From the NCBI GenBank assembly GCA_947177025.1, contig CAMWSQ010000003.1, forward strand, positions 1 through 36,446: 36,446 nt of DNA. Reading direction: 5' to 3'. A program made the position numbers and the translations under genes. The notes under the pieces were generated by a model that was not told where the DNA came from, searched no databases, and saw only the letters and a list, made by a program, of their open reading frames with translations. Shown piece after piece: positions 24,898 to 33,749 of this stretch; the stretch's first letter is position 1, and the number at the start of each line of letters is the position of its first letter. Source of the DNA: an uncultured Mollicutes bacterium. Its GTDB lineage: Bacteria > Bacillota_I > Bacilli_A > Acholeplasmatales > Anaeroplasmataceae.

Positions 24898-25815
24898 TTA
24901 TATTTTTTTGTCAGAAAGCATTATTTTTTCTAAGCTATCCAATAGACTCACTGCTTCTATTTTTCCTAATGCAAGTGCCTCTGCCCGTTTTACTGCAAAC
25001 CAAGAGGAGGCAGACTTACCAATAAGCTTTTGAAAGCCTTTGAGATTGCTTTCAGTTAAATTATAATCTTTATAGGTTAATAGAAGCTCTATTTCATCTA
25101 AAGAACAAGCTGTAATTTTATACTGTATGAAAAAATCAGAAATCTCATTTATAGGAGTATCCCATAATAATCCAGCAAATCGAAGAATAAAGGTTGATCT
25201 TGTATATTTCATGATTTCTAAACCTTGACCCGAAATAGGAAAATAGGTTTCAAAGAATAAGGAATACTGTTTTAATACTAAGCTTGCAAAATCGGACAAT
25301 AGAATTCTTTGAAAAAAGGAAAAAAAGCCTTTAGGATCTTCTATCTGTTTTGGAAATATATGTGTAAGTATCCAGTTTTCTAAAGCTTCATCGAAATGAA
25401 ATCCTATAGACTCCTTTAAAGCAATTCCTCTCATCACATCCATAGGATGAGTGGGAAGCTTTAGAGAAGTCAATCTTTGATGCTGAATATCAAGTACAGC
25501 ATGGTACGGATCAACAATTCCTAAATGGGGATGGTATAATAGTGTTTCATATGTGAAATGACAGCCCTTATAATATTCTTCTTTTGATGTCATAAAATGG
25601 ATTAGAATTGGCTTAGGATAGGAGGAATATGCCATCGTTTTAGATCCGATTTTCTTTCCTTTTGGCATAGAAAAAAGAGGAGCTGATGTAATGACCTCAT
25701 ACTCCTCAATTGGTTTTCCTAACATATATTTTAAAATTGCTTCTCCTACAACGTAGGAATCATATTCCTTTAAATCAGTTTCTAAAATTTTTAAAAGATA
25801 TTGTTCTACTTTCAT
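24898..25815 (-). CDS. Degenerate CCA-adding enzyme/poly(A) polymerase homologue
   Basis: The 305-aa protein follows the tRNA nucleotidyltransferase layout. YVVGEAILKYMLGKPIEEYE (21-40) matches the head motif VVGGAVRDxLLG...DxD. HFTYETLLYH matches RRDFTINALAY, and GIVDPYHAVLDI matches the IDPFGGLEDL strand. FAGLLWDTPIN and SSWFAVKRAEALALG match the helical C-terminal part. But the key residues are changed: the RD of the first motif is LK, both metal-binding Asp of DxD are Glu (EEYE), and the RRD site is GCH. It is probably catalytically inactive, perhaps an RNA-binding pseudoenzyme. An active CCA enzyme should then be encoded elsewhere. It directly abuts map (stop and start adjacent). Confidence 0.75.
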   Translation of the reverse strand: MKVEQYLLKILETDLKEYDSYVVGEAILKYMLGKPIEEYEVITSAPLFSMPKGKKIGSKTMAYSSYPKPILIHFMTSKEEYYKGCHFTYETLLYHPHLGIVDPYHAVLDIQHQRLTSLKLPTHPMDVMRGIALKESIGFHFDEALENWILTHIFPKQIEDPKGFFSFFQRILLSDFASLVLKQYSLFFETYFPISGQGLEIMKYTRSTFILRFAGLLWDTPINEISDFFIQYKITACSLDEIELLLTYKDYNLTESNLKGFQKLIGKSASSWFAVKRAEALALGKIEAVSLLDSLEKIMLSDKKI

Positions 25816-26622
25816 TTAATGCGCTAGAATTTCAACACCTGTTTCTGTAAGTAAAACAGTGTATTCAAATTGACTAGACCATCCTCCATCATCTGTATAA
25901 ATTGTCCAGTTGTTTTCCGCATCTAAAAAGACCTGTCTTGAGCCTTCATTGATCATAGGCTCAATTGTAAAGACCATTCCTGGAAATAAAATCATTCCTG
26001 TATTCTTATTTCCATAATGATAGATAAAGGGATCCTCATGGAATTCAATTCCAACGCCATGACCGCCAATTTCATGGACAACACTGAAGCCACATTCTTT
26101 TGCGTGACGTTCAATCGTATATCCAATATCTCGTAGTCTAGAAAATGGCTTTAGGTTCTTTACTGCAAGATCCAAACACTCCTTAGAAACCTCAACTAAG
26201 CGTTTTGCGATTGGATCGACATTCCCTATGAGAAACATTCTAGATGCGTCTGCATAATATCCATTATAGATCGTTGTGCAGTCCACATTTATAATATCTC
26301 CATTTTTTAGGATTGTATGCGCATCAGGTATTCCATGACAGACTTGGTCATTGATACTGGTACAGACACTTCTTGGAAATCCTTCATAGCCAAGTGGGGC
26401 ACAGATTCCCCCAAGCTCCTTCGTTTTAGAGGAAACAAGATCATCAATTTCTGCAGTACTCATTCCTGCATGAATGTTTTCTGCAACGTAGTCAAGCACC
26501 TTTGTATTGATTCTTCCAGCCTGACGGATTCCTTCAATTTGTTCCTTTGTTTTAATCATGCTTCTAGATGGAGTCTTTATACCTAAGGCCTGATACTTTT
26601 TGACTAATTCCTCATAGTTCAT
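25816..26622 (-). CDS. map: Methionine aminopeptidase, type I
   Basis: MAP removes the initiator Met from nascent proteins. The 268-aa protein contains the pita-bread metal ligands in sequence: NVDCTTIYNGYYADASRMF (two Asp), GHGVGIEFHEDPF (His), FTIEPMINEG (Glu) and SQFEYTVLLT (Glu). The extra N-terminal segment of about 20 residues is seen in some Bacillota MAPs. The start overlaps the folC stop (ATGA). Confidence 0.97.
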   Translation of the reverse strand: MNYEELVKKYQALGIKTPSRSMIKTKEQIEGIRQAGRINTKVLDYVAENIHAGMSTAEIDDLVSSKTKELGGICAPLGYEGFPRSVCTSINDQVCHGIPDAHTILKNGDIINVDCTTIYNGYYADASRMFLIGNVDPIAKRLVEVSKECLDLAVKNLKPFSRLRDIGYTIERHAKECGFSVVHEIGGHGVGIEFHEDPFIYHYGNKNTGMILFPGMVFTIEPMINEGSRQVFLDAENNWTIYTDDGGWSSQFEYTVLLTETGVEILAH

Positions 26623-27869
26623 AGTTTTTCCCTTTCTTTGATATATTTTCTAGCTGTACTTATGAAATGAAGAGAACCAGTTATAATAAGAAGCTCCTCT
26701 TCCCTTAAATCAAATATGGCTTGATCAATTGCTTCCTCATAGTTTTCAAAACAACGATAAGGCTTTGTAGTAAGAGGTAAAAATTCTTCTAGAGTAGTTG
26801 CTCTTCTATCTAAAATAGTTGTGAAATAATAATATGCAGAAATGCTATCTAAAGAGGTTAACATCTCAGATATAGCCTTATCCTTAAGGGCTGTAAAAAC
26901 AATTTTTATTTTCTTCTTCGGATAGGCTGCTTTGATTGTCTGAACAAGGGCTTGGATTCCATGAACATTATGGGCACCATCTAAAATGATATTCGATTCT
27001 ATTTTCTCAAAACGGCCTGGCCAAAAAACCTCCAAAAGTGCTTTTTGAATTGTTTCATTGGAAATTTCTTTATAAAGCTGATGAATTGCTTCAATCGCTA
27101 AGCTTGCATTATAGGCTTGAAACACTCCATATAAGCTGCTTTGATAAAACCTTTCTTTGTATGTAAAACAAGTCTTATCCTCTGTTAAATAAATGTCCTG
27201 AACATTCTTTTGAACATAGATTAGCGGAAAATGATGTTCCTGTGCATAGGCAGTAAACAAAGGGAGTAAATCTTCTTCTACATTTGTTAAGCAAGGTGTA
27301 TCCCTTCTTGTAATTCCTAGCTTATGCCTTGCAATATCTTCTAGAGTTGGTCCAAGCTCCTTTACATGCTCATAGCCGATATTTGTAATAATTGCCAAGT
27401 CCTTATCTAAGGCATTAGTAGCATCTAAAAGTCCACCAAGACCACATTCTAGAACTAAAACATCAATTTCTTGTTGTTGAAAATAAAGAAGTGCCATTAA
27501 TAACGTTAATTCAAAGAAGGGAATCACATCCTGATATTCTTTAAAATAATCCTCCGAAAATACCTTGAGCTTTTGGATAATTCTGATAACTTCTTCATCA
27601 GAAATATAGGCTTGATTCACTTGAATACGTTCATTAAAGGAAATCACAAAGGGAGAAACAAATAGTCCTACCTTTTTTCCTGCTAAAGAAAGAATTGTAT
27701 TTAAATAGCTTGCTACAGAACCCTTTCCATTTGTTCCTGCGATATGAATAATTTGATAGTTGGTTTGAATCTTCAAAAGCGCAATGCATCGTTTGATTCT
27801 ACTCAAATCCTCACGCTTTTTTAATTTCTTTTGGCAATATAGCCAGTCTAATGCTTCTTGATACTCCAT
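26619..27869 (-). CDS. folC: Folylpolyglutamate synthase/dihydrofolate synthase FolC
   Basis: FolC adds glutamate to folates, and often also to dihydropteroate. The 416-aa Mur-ligase-type enzyme has the P-loop HIAGTNGKGSVASYLN near residue 42, ERIQVNQAYISDEE, and LVLECGLGGLLDATN with the metal-binding Glu. NIGYEHVKELGPTLEDIARHK and ILDGAHNVHG are also present. It starts 3 bp after the valS stop, the arrangement valS-folC known in Bacillus. It is coupled to map downstream. Confidence 0.96.
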   Translation of the reverse strand: MEYQEALDWLYCQKKLKKREDLSRIKRCIALLKIQTNYQIIHIAGTNGKGSVASYLNTILSLAGKKVGLFVSPFVISFNERIQVNQAYISDEEVIRIIQKLKVFSEDYFKEYQDVIPFFELTLLMALLYFQQQEIDVLVLECGLGGLLDATNALDKDLAIITNIGYEHVKELGPTLEDIARHKLGITRRDTPCLTNVEEDLLPLFTAYAQEHHFPLIYVQKNVQDIYLTEDKTCFTYKERFYQSSLYGVFQAYNASLAIEAIHQLYKEISNETIQKALLEVFWPGRFEKIESNIILDGAHNVHGIQALVQTIKAAYPKKKIKIVFTALKDKAISEMLTSLDSISAYYYFTTILDRRATTLEEFLPLTTKPYRCFENYEEAIDQAIFDLREEELLIITGSLHFISTARKYIKEREKL

Positions 27870-27872
27870 AGA

Positions 27873-30470
27873 CTATAGCTGTGCAATGGCTGCACATACC
27901 TCTTCGTATTGAGCTTCATAATCTTTTAGTTTGTTTTGTTCTGCTTCTATCTTAGCAGCTGGAGCTTTGGCAATAAAGCTAGGATTAGAAAGCATAGCCT
28001 TACTACGAGCCAATTCCTTTTCTAACTTTTCTTTAGAAGCTAGAAGCTTCATTTTAGCTTCTTCTACATCCACCAAATCCTCTGTCGGAATATAAAGATT
28101 TGCACAAGAAAGAACAACAACTACCATTCCTTCTGCCTTACGTTCTTCTAGCGAAATGCCTAATTCCGTTGGATTTGTAAAGCGAATCAAATAATTTCTG
28201 GCAGATTCTAGCTTCTCATAGGTATCCTTATTCTTGCAGGAAATATAGATACGGATTGGTTTTGATGGAGCTTTATTGGCTTTAGAGCGTTCATTTCGGA
28301 TAGCAACAATAATTTCTGTCAAATCATCAATGGCTTCCTTTGCATCCTTGAAGTTGTATGCTGGGTTTACTTTAGGCCAAGAAGCAACCATAATAGAGGC
28401 TTCCTTATGAGGTAAAGCCTGATACAATTCTTCTGTGATAAATGGACAGAATGGATGGAGCATTTTTAAAATTGCCTTTAAAACGTATACTAAGACATTT
28501 TTCGTCATTTGCTGATTTGCTAAATCGCCACTATTTAAATCTACTTTGGAAATTTCGACATACCAGGAAGCAAAATCATCCCATACGAAATTGTACAATT
28601 CCTTAGATGCTTCTCCTAACTCATATTTATCAAAATTATAATTTACCATCTTAATCGTATGATTTAGTCTACACAAAATGGATTTAGAGGCTAAATTTAA
28701 TTCCTCAATTTGAATTTCACTTGGTGTAAAGTCTTCTCCCAAATTCATTAAAACATATCTAGAAATATTCCAAATCTTATTTAAATAGTTCCAAGAGGAC
28801 TCAATCTTTGTTTCATCAAATCTTAAATCAAGACCAAGTGCTCCTCCTGTTGTTAAGAAATATCTTAAGGAATCTGTACCATACTTTGCAATGACATCAA
28901 ATGGATCAATTCCATTTCCTAAAGACTTACTCATCTTTCTTCCCTCACGGTCACGAATTAAACCATGGATTACGATATCCTTAAATGGTGCTTTTTTTGT
29001 AAATTCTATTCCTTCAAATAGCATTCTAGAAACCCAGAAGAAAATAATATCATACCCTGTTACAAGACAGCTTGTTGGATAATATCTCTTGAAATCTTCT
29101 GTTTCTTCTGGCCATCCCAAGGTGGAAAATGGCCATAATGCGGAAGAAAACCAAGTGTCCAAAACATCCTCATCTTGGACCCAGCCAACTCCTGGACATT
29201 CTACCTGAACCTTAACCTCATCTCCCTTGTACCAAGCAGGAATACGATGTCCCCACCATAGCTGACGAGAAATACACCAATCCTGAATATTGGTTAACCA
29301 GTGATTTAAAGTTTGCATAAAGCGATCTGGGACAAAACGATATTCTTTATTTTCTAAAACCTGCTTAGCCAAAATATCCATTCTTACAAACCACTGCTTA
29401 GATAATCTTGGTTCAACGACAACACCAGTTCTTTCACTATGTCCAACAGAGTGAATCAAAGGTTCCTTTTTAACAAATAATCCAGACTTTTCTAAATCCT
29501 TTAATAATGCTTCACGACAAGCAAAACGATCCATTCCCTGATAGATACCCGCCATTTCATTCATGGTACCATCATCATTCATACATAATGGCATTTCTAA
29601 ATGATGTCTTAGTCCTACCTCATAGTCATTTGGATCATGAGCAGGTGTAACCTTTACACAGCCTGTTCCAAATTCCATATCTACATACTCATCTGCAATC
29701 ACAGGAATTTTGATTTCAGTTCCAGGAATATATACTTCCTTACCTATGATATTTTTATAGCGGTCATCCTTTGGATGAACCATAATTGCTTGGTCAGCAA
29801 ACATGGTTTCTGGTCTTGTTGTTGCAATGGTAACAAAGCCTGTTCCATCAACAAAAGGATAGTTGAAGTGATAGAATGCTCCTTCTACATCCTTGTGTTC
29901 TACCTCAATATTGGATAAAGCTGTTCTAGCCTCTGGATCCCAGTTGATAATCCGTTTCCCTTGGTAGATATATCCCTTATTATACAGTGCTATAAAAACA
30001 TGATTTACGGCTTTATTGAGCTGTTCATCCAATGTAAATCTTTCTCTTGTATAATCTAAGCTTAAACCTAAGGCAGCCCATTGCTTACGGATATGCTCTG
30101 CATAATCCTTCTTCCACTGCCAAGCGACCTTTAAGAATTCTTCTCTACCAATATCATAGCGAGAAATACCCTGCTGTTTTAGCTTTTCATCTACCTTAGC
30201 TTGAGTGGCAATTCCTGCATGATCCATGCCAGGAACCCATAAAGCATCATAGCCTTGCATTCTTTTTCTTCTGATAATTACATCCTGTATTGAAGTATCA
30301 CAGGCATGTCCTAAATGTAGTTTTCCTGTTACGTTTGGTGGTGGTATCACAATAGTGAAGGGTTCCTTAGATTTATCTCCTGCAGTGAAGAAGCCACCCT
30401 TTAGCCAAAACTCATATTTTCCATTTTCTACCTGCTTAAAATCATATTTGGTTTCTAAAATTTTACTCAT
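27873..30470 (-). CDS. valS: Valyl-tRNA synthetase
   Basis: ValS charges tRNA-Val. The 865-aa class I synthetase has HIGH-type PPPNVTGKLHLGHA near residue 45 and the editing domain around TTRPETMFADQA. It also has SRQLWWGHRIPAWY, the KMSKS signature GRKMSKSLGNG, and a C-terminal coiled coil. I place the start at 30470 (MSKILETKYDFKQ), with AGGA upstream. The ATG at 30488 lies inside the acetyltransferase gene. The gene sits behind a T-box leader and one acetyltransferase gene, so it should rise when tRNA-Val is uncharged. Confidence 0.97.
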   Translation of the reverse strand: MSKILETKYDFKQVENGKYEFWLKGGFFTAGDKSKEPFTIVIPPPNVTGKLHLGHACDTSIQDVIIRRKRMQGYDALWVPGMDHAGIATQAKVDEKLKQQGISRYDIGREEFLKVAWQWKKDYAEHIRKQWAALGLSLDYTRERFTLDEQLNKAVNHVFIALYNKGYIYQGKRIINWDPEARTALSNIEVEHKDVEGAFYHFNYPFVDGTGFVTIATTRPETMFADQAIMVHPKDDRYKNIIGKEVYIPGTEIKIPVIADEYVDMEFGTGCVKVTPAHDPNDYEVGLRHHLEMPLCMNDDGTMNEMAGIYQGMDRFACREALLKDLEKSGLFVKKEPLIHSVGHSERTGVVVEPRLSKQWFVRMDILAKQVLENKEYRFVPDRFMQTLNHWLTNIQDWCISRQLWWGHRIPAWYKGDEVKVQVECPGVGWVQDEDVLDTWFSSALWPFSTLGWPEETEDFKRYYPTSCLVTGYDIIFFWVSRMLFEGIEFTKKAPFKDIVIHGLIRDREGRKMSKSLGNGIDPFDVIAKYGTDSLRYFLTTGGALGLDLRFDETKIESSWNYLNKIWNISRYVLMNLGEDFTPSEIQIEELNLASKSILCRLNHTIKMVNYNFDKYELGEASKELYNFVWDDFASWYVEISKVDLNSGDLANQQMTKNVLVYVLKAILKMLHPFCPFITEELYQALPHKEASIMVASWPKVNPAYNFKDAKEAIDDLTEIIVAIRNERSKANKAPSKPIRIYISCKNKDTYEKLESARNYLIRFTNPTELGISLEERKAEGMVVVVLSCANLYIPTEDLVDVEEAKMKLLASKEKLEKELARSKAMLSNPSFIAKAPAAKIEAEQNKLKDYEAQYEEVCAAIAQL

Positions 30471-31005
30471 ATTCTTTCTTCCTTTCATATTCTATCTTTG
30501 TCATCGAATAAAAGCTTGCATCTACTATTCTTCCATCATAGAGCTTCTTAAAGGAGCATAATGTTCCATCATAGTTAAAACCACACTTCTCTAAGACTCG
30601 CTTACATCTGTAATTATCTGTATGATGCCCAGCTTCCAAAACTTCACAATCTGTTTTTTCAAAAGCATATCCTATCATAAGGTGGACAGCTTCTGTCATA
30701 TATCCTCTATTCCAATAGGCACTGCTTAAGGAAAAGCCTAAGGATTTGACCTTGTTATACTTTCGGATTCCAGAATTATACAAGGAAATGGTTCCAATCA
30801 ATTTGTCTGTATCCGTTAAGACTATGGCAAAGGTTTCTTTGCTCACAAGTTGACCATTTAAGACTCGGCTTGCGATGTCTTTTGTTGGGAATGGCTTCCA
30901 TCCAGCAAAGGGACCAACATTTGGATCCTTTCCATATTCAAAATATGCATCTAAATCACTATACCTTAAATCGCGGATATTGATTTGTTTTCCGATTAGC
31001 TTCAT
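30463..31005 (-). CDS. GNAT-family N-acetyltransferase, RimJ/RimL type
   Basis: The 180-aa protein has the GNAT layout of the RimJ/RimL branch. N-terminal INIRDLRYSDLDAYF is followed by LIGTISLYNSG, LGFSLSSAYWNRGYMTEAV (acetyl-CoA pyrophosphate loop, here with RGY), and YRCKRVLEKCGFNYDGTL. The acceptor, whether an N-terminal amine or a small molecule, is not readable. The ATG has GAGG about 7 nt upstream. It is the first gene after the T-box and overlaps valS by 8 nt, so it is co-expressed with valyl-tRNA synthetase. Confidence 0.9.
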   Translation of the reverse strand: MKLIGKQINIRDLRYSDLDAYFEYGKDPNVGPFAGWKPFPTKDIASRVLNGQLVSKETFAIVLTDTDKLIGTISLYNSGIRKYNKVKSLGFSLSSAYWNRGYMTEAVHLMIGYAFEKTDCEVLEAGHHTDNYRCKRVLEKCGFNYDGTLCSFKKLYDGRIVDASFYSMTKIEYERKKEYE

Positions 31006-31021
31006 TTCCTCACCTCACAAA

Positions 31022-31267
31022 TAAAAAAGCCCTTAGATTTCTCTAAGGACGAAAGTTTTTCCGTGGTACCACCCTAGTTCTATATTTCTATAGCACTCAT
31101 TTTCTTTTAACGCAAGAAATACGAAATAAACTACTCTAAGTTCATCTATTTAACTCCCTAGCTACCTTCCATAAGGCTTTCATAAAGTCCTTTCACCAAT
31201 TGGACTTCTCTCTTTTAATGAAGCAGATTATGTACTCCTCTAGTTCAACGTCTATGCTAAAATTTTA
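31022..31267 (-). ncRNA. T-box riboswitch leader, probably valine-specific
   Basis: The roughly 300-nt gene-free stretch before the acetyltransferase is a T-box leader. The conserved core GGGTGGTACCACGG is at 31061-31074. A terminator hairpin (31030-31049) is followed by a U run (31028-31022). Stem I elements include AGTA (in GGAGTACATAATC) and AGAGAG in the expected 5' half, and GGTGAAAGG in the apical region. On the 3' side of stem I, GGAAGGTAGC offers GTA at 31163-31165 as specifier, a valine codon, which agrees with valS downstream. The exact specifier phase was judged by eye only. Confidence 0.88.
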
Positions 31268-31290
31268 CAGCAGGTAAAATAGATTGTCAA
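31262..31290 (-). promoter_or_regulatory. Promoter of the T-box/valS operon
   Basis: Exact TTGACA (31285-31290), a 17-nt spacer and TAAAAT (31262-31267) on the minus strand, immediately upstream of stem I of the T-box. Transcription would begin near 31255. Confidence 0.85.
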
Positions 31291-31324
31291 GATAAAGTTT
31301 GCCTCTCTTCTATAATTTTAACCA

Positions 31325-31990
31325 TTATAGCTTATAGGACTTCAATTTTAGATTAGCATGAAGTAAATAGTAGCTATAAATAGCTTCTAAGAGAGTTGGA
31401 TAAGAAATTTTAATTTCCTTAAATTCAAATCCTTTATTGTAATAGAACGCCTTAAAGGCTTCATAAATTGCAAGATTGTTTTCATTTGAGGTAGAACAGT
31501 GATCACATAACGCTCCACCATTGGAAATGGAAAAATTGACAATAGATGTTCTAGAGCATAACACACAGCTCTTTAGTTCTGGCTTAATCCCAAATACCGA
31601 AAGCATTTTGATTAAAAAAATGCTCAAAACAAAGAGAGGATGTTCTGTATTTTCTAACTCTGTCAGGGCTTCAAGAAAAAATGGATAAATACGGGTATGA
31701 TTGGCATCCTCTTCTAGATGAGATATGACATCTAGAATGGGGGCTAATACTCCAATTTTGTCCATATTTTGATACATGGAATAAAAGCTTTTTTTGAGTG
31801 TATATTCTAGGACTGTAGGAAGTTTACCTTGAGATATTTGGAATTCAACTTGATTCAAGGTTGTTACAAATCCAAGCTTTGTTTTTTGAACGTCAAGAGC
31901 TTTAACACTTTTCATTCCAAAAGGGGTGTATAAATAAACTAATTTAGATTTTTCCTTATATTCAATGGATTTGATTACAATTCCTTCCAT
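31325..31990 (-). CDS. recO: DNA repair protein RecO
   Basis: RecO works with RecR to load RecA on SSB-coated DNA in gap repair. The 221-aa protein has an N-terminal OB-fold (GIVIKSIEYKEKSKLVYLYTP) and a helical core with FLIKMLSVFGIKPEL. The zinc finger CVLCSRTS...GGALCDHC has two CxxC pairs near residues 142 and 160. The length is slightly short but within range. It follows era by 10 bp, as in Bacillus. A 7-bp inverted repeat (31310-31330) spans its stop but lacks a U run, so I do not call it a terminator. Confidence 0.93.
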   Translation of the reverse strand: MEGIVIKSIEYKEKSKLVYLYTPFGMKSVKALDVQKTKLGFVTTLNQVEFQISQGKLPTVLEYTLKKSFYSMYQNMDKIGVLAPILDVISHLEEDANHTRIYPFFLEALTELENTEHPLFVLSIFLIKMLSVFGIKPELKSCVLCSRTSIVNFSISNGGALCDHCSTSNENNLAIYEAFKAFYYNKGFEFKEIKISYPTLLEAIYSYYLLHANLKLKSYKL

Positions 31991-32000
31991 AGAATCCTCC

Positions 32001-32915
32001 TTACAGATTCTCTTGTGTGTATCCTAGGGTACTTAAATCGTTTGGACGATCCTTCCAATCCTTTTTTACCTTTACCCAAAGCTCTAAATGAACCTTACTA
32101 TTCAATATTTTTTTTATGTCCATAAGACTTTTTTCTTTAATTTGCTTAATCATATCTCCGTTTTTACCGATGATGATTTTCTTTTGACTTTCTCGTTCCA
32201 CAAAAATGGTTGCATAAACATCAGTATAGGCTTCATTGGTAGGACACTTTTTGACATCATCAATGATGCAAGCAATACTATGGGGGATTTCTTCTTTTGT
32301 TAGATTTAAAATCTTTTCTCGAATGGCTTCGGCCATTAAAAAGCGATCAGAATGATCTGAACACATATCATCTGGATAATATTTAGGTCCAAAAGGAATT
32401 ACTCGAACGATGTCCTCTAATAAATGGTCTAAATTTTTATTTTCTAAAACAGAAACTGGGTAAATCCCTGCAAAGGGATAAAAATCCTTATAAAGAGCAA
32501 TTGTCAAATCAATATCATTAAAGTGCTTCAATTGATCCACCTTATTAATGACTAAAAATACAGGTAGCTTTGTTTTCTTTAAATTTTCTAAAATGATTTC
32601 ATCCCCATGAAGCACCTGTTTTAGAGGAGTCGTCATAAATAAAATACAATCTACTCCACTGGTTGCTTCATAAGAGGCATGAACCATTCTTCTACCTAGC
32701 TCTGTATGTGCCTTATGAATTCCTGGTGTATCCGTAAAGGCAATTTGAAAAGTAGGAGTTGTCATGACTCCTAAAATTCGATTTCTTGTCGTTTGTGGTT
32801 TATTGGAAATGATGGCAACCTTTTTTCCAACCATTTGATTAACAAACGTGGATTTTCCAACATTTGGTCGGCCAATTACGGCAACAAAGCCAGACTTAAA
32901 GGTATCAATCTGCAT
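32001..32915 (-). CDS. era: GTPase Era
   Basis: Era binds 16S rRNA near its 3' end and assists small-subunit assembly. The 304-aa protein has G1 GRPNVGKST, G3 DTPG in FTDTPGIHKAH, and G4 NKVD in LVINKVDQL. The C-terminal KH domain follows, with ESQKKIIIGKNGDMIKQI, whose GxxG loop contacts RNA. I prefer ATG 32915, with GAGG 9 nt upstream, to the TTG at 32921. It overlaps the cdd end by 11 nt. Confidence 0.97.
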   Translation of the reverse strand: MQIDTFKSGFVAVIGRPNVGKSTFVNQMVGKKVAIISNKPQTTRNRILGVMTTPTFQIAFTDTPGIHKAHTELGRRMVHASYEATSGVDCILFMTTPLKQVLHGDEIILENLKKTKLPVFLVINKVDQLKHFNDIDLTIALYKDFYPFAGIYPVSVLENKNLDHLLEDIVRVIPFGPKYYPDDMCSDHSDRFLMAEAIREKILNLTKEEIPHSIACIIDDVKKCPTNEAYTDVYATIFVERESQKKIIIGKNGDMIKQIKEKSLMDIKKILNSKVHLELWVKVKKDWKDRPNDLSTLGYTQENL

Positions 32916-33309
32916 TCTCAATTTCCTCGAAGCTATAAGGAAGTAGCTCTTCTACTGTCGTTTCCTTATATTCTTTTTCTAAATTTGCAAGATATACCTT
33001 TGTATCCTTATTCAATAATTCAGCCATAACCTGTCTACAAGCTCCACAAGGACTGACTGGCTTCTCGGTGTTTGCAACAATTGCCATAGCTACAACATCA
33101 TCCTTTGTGTAGCCTTCACTTATCATCTTAAATAGTGTAGTTCTTTCAGCACAATTGGATAAGCCATAGCTTACATTTTCAACATTACACCCTATAATGG
33201 TTTTGCCATTTTTTAATAGAACTGCTGCCCCTACCTTAAATTTGGAATAGGGAGAATAGGAAAAGCTTCTTCCTTTAATGGCTTGTTCGATTAATTCAAT
33301 TTGATTCAT
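32905..33309 (-). CDS. cdd: Cytidine deaminase
   Basis: Cdd deaminates cytidine and deoxycytidine to uridine forms in pyrimidine salvage. The 134-aa homotetrameric-type enzyme has YSKFKVGAAVLLKNG, the zinc and catalytic motif NCAERTTLF (Cys and Glu), and PCGACRQVMAEL with two further zinc cysteines. The start at 33309 (MNQIELIEQAI) has GAGGG 8 nt upstream. An in-frame extension to 33369 lies in ybeY and is rejected. The order ybeY-cdd-era-recO is conserved in Bacillota. Confidence 0.96.
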   Translation of the reverse strand: MNQIELIEQAIKGRSFSYSPYSKFKVGAAVLLKNGKTIIGCNVENVSYGLSNCAERTTLFKMISEGYTKDDVVAMAIVANTEKPVSPCGACRQVMAELLNKDTKVYLANLEKEYKETTVEELLPYSFEEIENAD

Positions 33310-33320
33310 ATCTATCCCTC

Positions 33321-33749
33321 TTATCTTTTTAATCCTGCCGCAGAAAGAATTTCCTCCTGCTTTGCACACATGATTTCTTCGTCTTCCTTTGTCATATGGT
33401 CATAGCCACATAAATGCAGATATCCATGTACTGCTAAAAAAGCAACCTCTCTAGCAACAGAATGACCATATTCACTAGCCTGACGCTTGGCTTGTTCTAA
33501 ATCAATGAAAATATCCCCAAGTTCACTGAGTTCCTCAATAAAATTTGGATCATCACATATAGCAAAGGAAATGACATCTGTTACTCGATCCACTTTTCGA
33601 TAATTTAGATTGATTTCATGTATTTTTTCATCATCAACAAAGATGATACTAAATTCCTTATCTTCAGTAAATGGTGAAAAAACTTTTGTTATCAGCTCTT
33701 CAAATTCCTTGGAATCTTCTGTTCCTTGATTATAAAAATTAATTATCAT
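33321..33749 (-). CDS. ybeY: Endoribonuclease YbeY
   Basis: YbeY is a zinc-dependent RNase needed for 16S rRNA 3' maturation and ribosome quality control. The 142-aa protein has IHEINLNYRKVDRVTDVISF and LGDIFIDLEQAKRQA. The metal site is HGYLHLCGYDH near residue 113, with three His. The start overlaps the end of the HAD gene by 11 nt, and its stop lies 11 bp before cdd. Confidence 0.96.
   Translation of the reverse strand: MIINFYNQGTEDSKEFEELITKVFSPFTEDKEFSIIFVDDEKIHEINLNYRKVDRVTDVISFAICDDPNFIEELSELGDIFIDLEQAKRQASEYGHSVAREVAFLAVHGYLHLCGYDHMTKEDEEIMCAKQEEILSAAGLKR

Noticed and set aside
31310-31330. Inverted repeat spanning the recO stop as a terminator
   Set aside because: The 7-bp AT-only stem is not followed by a U run on the minus strand.
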